Source: UBA11346 sp038060575 (GTDB lineage Bacteria; Planctomycetota; UBA11346). From it: a stretch of 64,000 nt of DNA. Location: assembly GCA_964652775.1 (NCBI GenBank), contig CAZZAM010000009.1, positions 1-64,000 on the forward strand. Reading direction: 5' to 3'. Position 1 is the stretch's first letter, and each line of letters begins with the position of its first letter. Shown piece by piece: positions 43,573 to 50,591 of this stretch. A program made the position numbers and the translations under genes. The notes beneath the pieces are model-generated. The model was not told where the DNA came from, made no database searches, and saw only the letters and a program-made list of their open reading frames with translations.

Positions 43573-43974
43573 TTACGGTTTCGTAGCTGCGCCTGGAACT
43601 TTGCGTGCCGCGAGACTGGCTTTTGAAAAGATCACCCGTTGCCACGGATGCTGTTCGAGCGTCGTCGTGAGTTCCTTAGGAACAGCGTTACTGGGATCCA
43701 GTTGCGCCAACGTCAGCAGGGTCGCACTCGAGAGATCAAAGGCTTTGATCTGCGGATGTGCCCAGGTGCGCTCCTTGCGGTAGTAGGGGAACATCCACTG
43801 AAGGGCTGAACGTAGAGACCTGCCGTCAGGACATTGCCAATTCCATAGATCGCTTCCGTGATTGCGTGCGACCTGAGCAACGCACGTAAACCCCAACAAG
43901 TTGTACGTGCAGTACGTGAACGACAGCGTCCGGTTCACTTCATGTGGTTGGGCGCCGTCGGCGGCGATCTGCAT
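43573..43974 (-). pseudogene. C-terminal remnant of an alginate-lyase-family protein
   Basis: The 133-residue reading frame encodes what looks like the last third of an alginate lyase (PL5-like alpha/alpha barrel): RTLSFTYCTYNLLGFTCVAQVARNHGSDLWNWQ, then CPDGRSLRSALQWMFPYYRKERTWAHPQIK. The family normally needs about 330-400 residues including the catalytic region, and no matching N-terminal part exists upstream on this strand, where the sequence instead leads to the tRNA-Cys att site. It is a truncated gene, probably dead. The polysaccharide theme matches the GH88/GH105 gene at 18588. Confidence 0.65.
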
Positions 43975-44237
43975 CGCAACCCACGCCCAGGCCGATCACG
44001 TCGCAAAAACACGCACTGTTGTCGCCGCGCTGGTTTATGAGGCGGTTCATTCAAACCAGAACCAGGCACACCTTGATCTGTTCATGGGTGAGGCAGAGGC
44101 GTGGTGGGGCGGGTTGGAGCGGCGCTAGGTCGGAATCGTCGATGGTCAGGCGGCATGGGAGTTACATGCGCCTGGATAATCTAAATTTGCAACACGCTGC
44201 TAGGAGCGGCATGTTTCATCGAGCGTCAATAAACAAC
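43975..44237. other. Gap between alginate lyase remnant and att site
   Basis: No complete gene. A plus-strand open stretch ending at 44128 reads TVVAALVYEAVHSNQNQAHL and DLFMGEAEAWWGGLERR and looks protein-like, perhaps the C-terminal scrap of another gene, but I cannot name its family. From 44129 to 44237 nothing recognisable is seen. Confidence 0.4.
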
Positions 44238-44263
44238 AAACCCCCGGCTTTCACCGGGGGTTT
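44238..44263 (-). terminator. Probable original terminator of tRNA-Cys, displaced by integration
   Basis: A perfect ten-base-pair stem (aaacccccgg at 44238-44247 with 44254-44263) around a six-base loop, immediately beyond the truncated tRNA-Cys 3' end. The intact tRNA-Cys at 60162 now uses a different hairpin (60127-60155), so this one most likely followed the tRNA before the element inserted. Confidence 0.75.
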
Positions 44264-44266
44264 CTC

Positions 44267-44315
44267 TTGGAGGCGCGACCCGGATTCGAACCGGGGTACA
44301 CGGATTTGCAATCCG
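44267..44315. repeat. Left attachment site (attL)
   Basis: 49-base direct repeat identical to 60158-60206. It contains the T-arm, variable region and the 3' side of the anticodon stem-loop of tRNA-Cys, with anticodon GCA, but the 5' half of the tRNA is absent: beyond 44315 the sequence diverges. It lies 89 bases before the integrase start. Confidence 0.94.
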
Positions 44316-44404
44316 TGAGGGGCGTTTAGCTGACATGCGCTGGAGCGCGTGCCAGCGGAACAAGAATTCAGATTGCTCTGGAAATACTGGTGTAATATGC
44401 GTTG

Positions 44405-45640
44405 ATGCGCGTACCCAAGGACTCCCCCGTGGTTCCCCTGACCGAGACTGAAACTGTTCCCCCAGGGACCGAAAGTTCCCCCAGCCTTCCCCAAATTGAG
44501 GGAACGCAGGTTCGTGGAATTCGTGGTGTCGTGGTCGAGGATCGTTTCGAGGCGGGACGTCATTCGGGGAAGCGGTGGAAGTTTCGCGTCTTCAGCAGCA
44601 CGACGGGGCGCTACAAGAGCAAAAGCTTTGCCGTTAAGCCGGCTGGTTGGAAGTGGGCTAAGGAGATGATGGGCCGACTCGCTGCTGGCTTGGAGCGAAC
44701 TGGGCGACTGCCCCTGAACGGCATCATCGAGGACTACCTTGCCGATTTGAAACGTAGGGGGCGCAGTGAACTTCATAGGAACGATGTGAAGTTAAGCCTC
44801 GACCAAGCGGTAGCGGCAGGAGTGGGAGATTTGCGTGCTCCAAGCGTGTCGTTCAAAGTACGGGCATGGTTACGGACGGTGACAAATGTCCACAAGCGGA
44901 CAAAGGGAAGGCCTTTGTCGGCTCGCAGTCGCAACAAGAAGCTCGTTCATCTGAAAGGCGCGGTCCATTTCGCTCTTGAAAATGGCATGCTTAACGTCGA
45001 TCCACTTATGGGCGTTCGTCAGGAAGACGAACCCGCTGGGCGACGGCTCAAGGAGATCTACGACATTGAAGAGCTGCGTCTAATGGTGTCGGACAAACAC
45101 CGCGAGCATCCCACGTGGCTGCTGGCCTGTTTGCTGGTCTATGGCGGATTTCGCATCGGCGAGGCATGCGCCTTGCGCTGGGAGTGGTTCGATTGGACGG
45201 GCGGAGTGATCTCGATTAAACAGGCAGCAGGATTCAGGCTGAAGCGCAACCAAGAGCGCCGGGCACCGATCCTCAAGGAGCTGCGAGAGATCTTCAAACC
45301 GATTGCCAACCACACTGGCTACGTTTTGCCCGCCTTTGCCAATCTTTCGAGCACGCTGAAAACTTGGCGCTTCCGAACATATCTGGAAAAGATTGGCGTT
45401 GAACTGTGCGAGCAACCGGCGCACGCGGTACGGCATTCATGGGTCAGCTTGCGGTTGGCGTTGGGCGTGCCATCGCTCGTAGTGCAGATGGAGGCGGGAC
45501 ATCGCACGCCTCTCACGACAGCGCGGTATGCTCATGCTGTGCCGGCTGCCTGGATTGCGGAGTGGCCGAAAGGAGGGGAGTTTGCGTTGCGGAATGAGCT
45601 CAAGGCACCTGCTGTTGAAGCAATGGCCAAGTCAGGGTGA
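44405..45640 (+). CDS. Tyrosine-type site-specific integrase
   Basis: Phage-integrase-family recombinase of 411 residues that should catalyse insertion and excision at tRNA-Cys. An N-terminal arm-binding region and a core-binding SAM-like helical domain (about 100-190) precede the catalytic domain. The Arg is in YGGFRIGEACALRWEWFDW, the HxxR pair in PAHAVRHSWVSLRLALG, the second His in VVQMEAGHRTPLTT and the nucleophilic Tyr in ARYAHAVPAAW. The frame can be read from a TTG at 44402; I prefer the adjacent ATG at 44405. It is adjacent to attL and reads away from it, as expected. A partial duplicate of its 3' end lies at 45957-46190. Confidence 0.93.
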   Translation: MRVPKDSPVVPLTETETVPPGTESSPSLPQIEGTQVRGIRGVVVEDRFEAGRHSGKRWKFRVFSSTTGRYKSKSFAVKPAGWKWAKEMMGRLAAGLERTGRLPLNGIIEDYLADLKRRGRSELHRNDVKLSLDQAVAAGVGDLRAPSVSFKVRAWLRTVTNVHKRTKGRPLSARSRNKKLVHLKGAVHFALENGMLNVDPLMGVRQEDEPAGRRLKEIYDIEELRLMVSDKHREHPTWLLACLLVYGGFRIGEACALRWEWFDWTGGVISIKQAAGFRLKRNQERRAPILKELREIFKPIANHTGYVLPAFANLSSTLKTWRFRTYLEKIGVELCEQPAHAVRHSWVSLRLALGVPSLVVQMEAGHRTPLTTARYAHAVPAAWIAEWPKGGEFALRNELKAPAVEAMAKSG

Positions 45641-45773
45641 GGCCACCACCCCCGGGAGGGTGCCTCGTTTTAGGGTCCCATACGCAAGGGACTCGTTCAG
45701 CGGAGCCCCCGACGAGCTTAGAGATGCTGAGTGCATATTCGAATTGCTCGTCGTGTCCTAAATATTGTTTTAC

Positions 45774-45917
45774 ATCACCAACTCGACCCACGTCGCCGTC
45801 GCGCTGAAATACGACAAGGACAACATGGCCGCGCCGGTTGTTCTCGCCAAAGGCTACGACGAAGTCGCGCAACGTATAAAAACCATCGCTGCCGAGCACG
45901 ATATTCCGATGGTCTAA
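45774..45917 (+). pseudogene. flhB: C-terminal fragment of FlhB / type III export switch protein
   Basis: Forty-seven codons plus stop encode ITNSTHVAVALKYDKDNMAA followed by PVVLAKGYDEVAQRIKTIAA and EHDIPMV. This is the cytoplasmic C-domain of FlhB/SctU: the autocleavage NPTH motif (here NSTH), then the conserved VALKYD, APxVxAKG and IPxV positions. The whole N-terminal membrane domain is missing and a stop codon lies just upstream in frame, so this is a gene fragment. It sits between two integrase 3' ends and no other flagellar gene is seen in the window. Whether it came from this host or an earlier one is unknown. Confidence 0.85.
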
Positions 45918-45956
45918 AACAGCTCGCCCGTACGTGCCAGATAGGAGGGTCGTCAC

Positions 45957-46190
45957 CGATAGTACAGATGGAGGCGGGACACCGCACCCCACTACAACGG
46001 TGCGGTATGCTCATGCCATACCTGCGGCGTGGATCGTAGATTGGTCGAAGGGTGGGGAGTTTGCGCTGCGGGGGACGTTGTTGCGCCGGTGGTTGAGCCG
46101 GTGGTTGAGCCGGTGGCCAAGTCAGGCTGATGCTACCCCCACCCCGGAGGGTGCCTCGTTTTGGGGTCCCTTCCGCAGGGACTCCCGTAT
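45957..46190 (+). pseudogene. Frameshifted duplicate of the integrase 3' end
   Basis: Matches 45478-45685 in order: the segment coding for VQMEAGHRTP, then YAHAIPAAWIVDWSKGGEFALR, then the post-stop stretch starting ggccaagtcagg and the shared gggtgcctcgtttt run. One base is missing between the His and Tyr motifs relative to the intact copy, so the two parts lie in different frames. It also contains a short tandem repeat (ggtggttgagcc twice). It is the remnant of a second integrase from an earlier or neighbouring insertion. Confidence 0.85.
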
Positions 46191-46254
46191 TTTTCGCCCC
46201 TTGAGACTTCGATCTCTGGAGCATTCTGCATCGTACCCCGATCAGGGAAGATTC

Positions 46255-47982
46255 ATGAATGACTTGAGAAAGTTGATCGTTGCCGCTTACTCTGCCAATG
46301 AATTAATTCCTTTTATTTGTCAATATCGTTCGGAAGAAGAATCGCTCGTTCAGTTGCTTGGTGAGTTAGATCATACTAGAGAGATCGATTTAATTGCTTG
46401 TGTAACGACCGTGAAGCGGGTGCCAGGCGATACGACATTCTTCAATGTAAAAGATATTTTCGAGCGCGTTCTTCCTAGCCTGGATCGCAATGTGAGCCAG
46501 GTGATGAATTGCGTCACTTATTTGTTTTCTGTCGCTAATGGCGATGGTACGGCCGGGTCTGTTTTTAGTCCTTATACTGCGTTTTGTAAGATTGATATTC
46601 GTCGTGCGCAAGAAGCTGTAGACCTTGCGGTAAGCGAGCCTTCAAGGTTTAAAATATTGATTCCATCCAGCTTGGCTGCGTGGTCCACTCACGATCTCGC
46701 GGGCGCTTTTGCCCGCTGTGTCGTCCTATCGGCAGATGAAGACGCTGAGGTAGGGCCTCAGGGCTTGTATGGTATCGGTAGTCTAGCGTTTAATGACCAA
46801 TCTAGAGAGGTGTTGGACCGAGCAATTAAGTTTTTGGTTAAAACCATGAATGAGGAGACAGACGATATTCGCTTGGCGGCATGTATTCACTCTTGCGCAT
46901 CTCTTCCGAATGGCCTCACGGAAATTGCGAAGCAATGGATGCCCACGGCTATAAGAATTGCTCGACCAGAACTACCGAGGGTTATTCATGAGTTAACCAC
47001 GTTACTCTTTTGCTCCTGCGAAAAAATAGAAAAGGACTTCATCAGTGAGTTGGCGATAAAAATAAGATCGGTAAATTCTAAAAATTCCGGGACAATTTAT
47101 CATGTAGATATGGCCCTGAGTCGACTGGTGGATCTTGGGCATGAGAGGATTGCAATAGAGACTGCGGAAGTACTTGTGACTCGAAAAGACGATCCAGTTT
47201 CTCCCAAAAGTTTAGACGGATTCCAGCATTCCATATTGGATAAAGACCATCTTTCTTTGGTTGCCACAAAGTGGTTTCTGAAGGCAGATGTCGTTTTATG
47301 CCGATGGGTATTAAAGATGGTGGGTTCCATTCATGGAAATGAGATTTCAATCGCGGTAGACAAAAGCCTTGTCAGAGAAGGTTCGGAGGATGATTTAATG
47401 TTCTTATCTCGAAAGTCCGTTGGGTATCTCAACTCACATCCAATAACCGCTGCTAGCATGATTTTATCGTGCATGAGCCTTTCAAAGAACGACGAGTACA
47501 AGGACGAGTTATCGAACTTATTGCTGAATCCGCTTTTGCTCAGTTATTCGGACAAATTACCGAAATATTTGCTCGAATACTTGCCTGGGTGTGCACCGGA
47601 AATAACCGACCGAGTAAAGCTACAATTGGCCAAACATGATGGATGGCTAAAGCAGCTGCAATCTATGCCGTCTCATGATGAGTTACTTCCATCGGAAAAT
47701 CAAAGAAGAGAATATAATCAATATATGAGTGAGATCGTAAGGGAATCTATGGACAGCGAATCTAAAAAATCTGTTTTTATGCAAATGGTTTCAAAAACGA
47801 TTGTCCTATATGGGGATTCAACTTCTGGGATGATGCACGTCGGACGGGGTAAATCGCAGAGATTTGAGTCGAAAATGTCTAACGCCTCGATTGATTTCGA
47901 GGTCCCTCGTCTTCCGACGCTAGATCCATGGGGATTTGATATATCAATGCGCCGGTTTCGTAATGAGAAGTTTGAGCCATGA
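46255..47982 (+). CDS. Unknown helical protein, first gene of the candidate defence pair
   Basis: I do not recognise this 575-residue protein. It is predicted largely alpha-helical throughout, with a HEAT/TPR-like appearance of repeated paired helices (for example LPRVIHELTTLLFCSCEKIEKDFISELAIKI). A short C-terminal segment (LYGDSTSGMMHVGRGKSQRF) breaks that pattern. No nuclease, ATPase, TIR or membrane signature is visible. The ATG at 46255 follows a caggga ribosome-binding sequence; the same frame is open back to 45934, but that part is integrase debris. Its stop overlaps the start of the next gene by four bases (ATGA), so the two are translationally coupled. Base composition is AT-richer than the surroundings, a sign of transfer. 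Perhaps a scaffold or sensor for the nuclease-like partner; this is inference. Confidence 0.8.
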   Translation: MNDLRKLIVAAYSANELIPFICQYRSEEESLVQLLGELDHTREIDLIACVTTVKRVPGDTTFFNVKDIFERVLPSLDRNVSQVMNCVTYLFSVANGDGTAGSVFSPYTAFCKIDIRRAQEAVDLAVSEPSRFKILIPSSLAAWSTHDLAGAFARCVVLSADEDAEVGPQGLYGIGSLAFNDQSREVLDRAIKFLVKTMNEETDDIRLAACIHSCASLPNGLTEIAKQWMPTAIRIARPELPRVIHELTTLLFCSCEKIEKDFISELAIKIRSVNSKNSGTIYHVDMALSRLVDLGHERIAIETAEVLVTRKDDPVSPKSLDGFQHSILDKDHLSLVATKWFLKADVVLCRWVLKMVGSIHGNEISIAVDKSLVREGSEDDLMFLSRKSVGYLNSHPITAASMILSCMSLSKNDEYKDELSNLLLNPLLLSYSDKLPKYLLEYLPGCAPEITDRVKLQLAKHDGWLKQLQSMPSHDELLPSENQRREYNQYMSEIVRESMDSESKKSVFMQMVSKTIVLYGDSTSGMMHVGRGKSQRFESKMSNASIDFEVPRLPTLDPWGFDISMRRFRNEKFEP

Positions 47983-49685
47983 AGCTTCTTCTTCTTCAGT
48001 ATATTAATGGAATGAGAGAGAGGCCGGAGCTTGAAGCTCTGTTGCCAAACTTAGTAACAGAAATGGGGATGCGGGTTTTCTCTAGAGCGAATAGAGGGGC
48101 TAGACAGTATGGGGTAGATGTCGCAGCCGTGGGAACTCAGGATTCAGGGGAGGAGGTCGTTTATCTTTTTTCAATAAAATCAGGAGACCTAACAAGATCA
48201 GAGTGGCAAGACGGAGTTCAATCCTTGAAGCCATCGCTCGAAGAGATATTGGAGGTTTACATACCGACGCATCTTCCCGTGGATTTACGAGGAAAAAAAA
48301 TAATAGTCGTAATGTGTTTTGGTGGTTCTGTTCGCCAAGATGTTGTTTTAAATGTTTCGGCGTTTGAAACGAAACACACTTCTGAAAAAACTTCTTTTGA
48401 TAGATGGGACGGGGACAAGTTAGTCCAGCTTATTGAGCAATACCTGCTTAGTGAGCAGTTGGTTCCCATAGAGGTGAGATCTCATCTACGAAAGGCGATT
48501 GCTCTTGTTGAAGAGCCGGATGCCTGTGTCCGATACTTTTCAACGGTAATTCGGTATTTTGTCGAATCAAAATATACCAAGCCGAAAGAGATCAGTACTG
48601 CTTTGAAAAAGCTTTCCGTTTGTGTGTGGGTTATCGTAGTTTGGTCCAGAGAATCCAAGAATTTAGAATCGTCGATGAGGATAACGGAAGGGGCTCTTCT
48701 GAATGCATGGCATCTTATCAAGGCAGATGCCAAAGATGATGAAATAAGCCAGGCTTGGGAGTCAATCCTGTCGGCTTATCTCACTGTTTATAAGGAGTAC
48801 ACGGAGAAGGTTGCAATTTCGGCCGATATCTTTTGTGGGCTTTCAGTTGCTGTTCGATCATCGCATCCAGTGGATGTGAACTTGGCCATGTTTAAACTTA
48901 TTGGCAGAGTCTCTCTTTTTGGAATATGGCTACAAGCAGCGGCTCCGAAGGGGCCTGACGGATTGCCGGATCGACAAATTGGAAGGCCCATTTGTGAACT
49001 TATTCGCCGAGTAATTCTAAATAATCCGACTTTAAACACACCGATTAAAGATGATCACGTCGTTGAAATTGGACTCCTATGTTTTTTCATGTCATTTTAC
49101 GAAGAGTTTCGTGAATTTTTGCACTCGTACCTTTCGAATATTGCTGATAGCAGTCTCCTGGCCATGGAGGCCAACGGACCATTCCCTTGTATTTTACAAG
49201 ACTACTCAGAGCTGATTCGACACCCTCAAAGCAGAGAGACGGACTACATCCATCGTTGTACTGCCTCTTCAGTATTGTACCCAACCTTAGCCGTTTGGGG
49301 AGTCGTCGTTGGCAAAGATGAGATATATTTATCGATTAGGTCAGCAAAAGAGAATCAGCTTTCTCATTGTTCATTTCAAATTTGGTCTCCCAATAAGGAC
49401 ACCGAGGCGCATTTATACTTAAACGATTCGCTACATGGCACTTCATATTTAGGTCTGAGCATGGGTGAAAATCCAGACAACTTCCTTCAAGACGTTTGGT
49501 CGGAGTGTGAGGCAGAACCATCGTTCAATGATTTATCATGCATTAAATATGGATATTATCCGGTGCTTCTTACTGCGTGTAGGCGGTACCGACTCGCACT
49601 TCCATTTCATCTTGTGAAAGAAATTTACTTATTGCATAAAGCATCTCGGGACGCGGACCTCCGCAAAACTACAGTTGGCGGGTGA
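47979..49685 (+). CDS. PD-(D/E)xK-like nuclease domain protein, second gene of the candidate defence pair
   Basis: A 568-residue protein whose N-terminal 110 residues resemble a restriction-endonuclease-like (Mrr-type) fold: a helical start with Glu28 (LVTEMGMRVF), then the metal-site Asp47 in QYGVDVAAVG, and a strand ending VVYLFSIKSGDL with Lys67. The usual Q/E two residues before the lysine is replaced by Ser65, so activity is probable rather than certain. A second alpha/beta stretch (DLRGKKIIVVMCFGG) follows, then about 400 mostly helical residues unlike any family I know. Coupled to the preceding gene. Low GC. The pair is convergent with the nucleotidyl cyclase gene (15-base gap). Closest guess for the whole: a defence system in which the helical parts sense and the N-domain cuts nucleic acid. 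Confidence 0.78.
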   Translation: MKLLLLQYINGMRERPELEALLPNLVTEMGMRVFSRANRGARQYGVDVAAVGTQDSGEEVVYLFSIKSGDLTRSEWQDGVQSLKPSLEEILEVYIPTHLPVDLRGKKIIVVMCFGGSVRQDVVLNVSAFETKHTSEKTSFDRWDGDKLVQLIEQYLLSEQLVPIEVRSHLRKAIALVEEPDACVRYFSTVIRYFVESKYTKPKEISTALKKLSVCVWVIVVWSRESKNLESSMRITEGALLNAWHLIKADAKDDEISQAWESILSAYLTVYKEYTEKVAISADIFCGLSVAVRSSHPVDVNLAMFKLIGRVSLFGIWLQAAAPKGPDGLPDRQIGRPICELIRRVILNNPTLNTPIKDDHVVEIGLLCFFMSFYEEFREFLHSYLSNIADSSLLAMEANGPFPCILQDYSELIRHPQSRETDYIHRCTASSVLYPTLAVWGVVVGKDEIYLSIRSAKENQLSHCSFQIWSPNKDTEAHLYLNDSLHGTSYLGLSMGENPDNFLQDVWSECEAEPSFNDLSCIKYGYYPVLLTACRRYRLALPFHLVKEIYLLHKASRDADLRKTTVGG

Positions 49686-49700
49686 ATGCCGGCAAATGCA

Positions 49701-50528
49701 CTAGGTCGCATCGCCGTCAGAGCAACGGAGCTGGACCGAAGAAACATCGTAGGCAATCTGATTATCACCCTGTAAATCTTTATTCTTAGCTTGCACTTCT
49801 GAAATTTTATACTTTTCGAAGAGCTGTGGACGATGAATCAGATAGTTTCCTGCAGTCTGATTCCAATAGACGCAATCAGCATTCGCTGCACTGCACATTC
49901 TAACTGCACCAACAACCGCTCTGCCGAGAACTGTGACATTGTCTGTTGCGCGCTTCATCACTTCCCGGTTTATCCCCAACATTGGAAGATCCGTAAGTAT
50001 GCAGGAGCCATAGTCGACGCCAATGGAAAGCCCGTATTTTTCAGGAATACAACCGGCACTCACCATAAATTTATGCTTAATCTCGTTGATGAATAAGTTC
50101 TGCGAATAATCACAAAATTCCAGGACCTTGGATGCCAAACGGTAGAACTCTTGATCTATATCTTTGGATGTTGGTTCCATTTCTTTTGTCCAGAATAGCA
50201 AGGCTCCGTCGCCGGTAAACTTGTCGAACCAACCACCTAGTTCATGGCATTTGTCCTTAAGACGACAAAGAAATTCGGCCATCGTGGCTGCGTAGTGATT
50301 GAAGTCTTCATAATGAAGCATGACAGTTGTCGATTTTCGAATGTCTAATGAAACAACAAATGTATACGCTCTATTCGTCTCAATTCTTTCGTGCAGATTA
50401 TTCGAGCATGTTTTTGCCATTTCAGGCGTCCATCGCCCTTTCCCTCGACCGTTCTGAATGTTTTCCCAGTGAATGATTGGTGGGGGACTAGGATTCTCAA
50501 TATCTGAATGGCCGGTCGATTCGGTCAT
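49701..50528 (-). CDS. Stand-alone class III nucleotidyl cyclase domain (Pycsar-like candidate)
   Basis: A 275-residue cytoplasmic protein that is almost only a class III cyclase catalytic domain. The two metal-binding aspartates are Asp62 in VVSLDIRKST and Asp107 in FTGDGALLF; Lys103 is at the base-recognition position of adenylate cyclases; GLSIGVDYGSC and TVLGRAVVGAVRM correspond to the later core. The usual transition-state Asn is not present (Val or Gly there), while the Arg is kept at position 210. Pycsar PycC cyclases have this compact form, but so do some regulatory adenylate cyclases. The product (cAMP, cGMP, cCMP or cUMP) is undecided. A good ribosome-binding sequence (aaaggg) precedes the ATG. 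It is 63 bases downstream of the MmeI-type gene on the same strand. No TM or TIR effector lies next to it. Confidence 0.75.
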   Translation of the reverse strand: MTESTGHSDIENPSPPPIIHWENIQNGRGKGRWTPEMAKTCSNNLHERIETNRAYTFVVSLDIRKSTTVMLHYEDFNHYAATMAEFLCRLKDKCHELGGWFDKFTGDGALLFWTKEMEPTSKDIDQEFYRLASKVLEFCDYSQNLFINEIKHKFMVSAGCIPEKYGLSIGVDYGSCILTDLPMLGINREVMKRATDNVTVLGRAVVGAVRMCSAANADCVYWNQTAGNYLIHRPQLFEKYKISEVQAKNKDLQGDNQIAYDVSSVQLRCSDGDAT

Positions 50529-50591
50529 AAAAATGCCCTTTGGTTTGATGTGTTTACTGGCACCGATGTTGATGACCAGGCAGCGCGAAGA

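Noticed and set aside
43901..44128. Plus-strand 75-codon open frame
   Set aside because: Its first half is antisense to the alginate lyase remnant; only its last 45 codons look protein-like, so it is noted as debris rather than a gene.
44271..44341. Second tRNA-Cys gene at the left att site
   Set aside because: Only the 3' part up to the anticodon stem matches; beyond 44315 the D-arm and 5' acceptor strand are absent, so it is a truncated copy.
45934..46254. N-terminal extension of the first cargo gene
   Set aside because: The extra 107 codons consist of the duplicated integrase end and its following sequence; the ATG at 46255 has its own ribosome-binding site.
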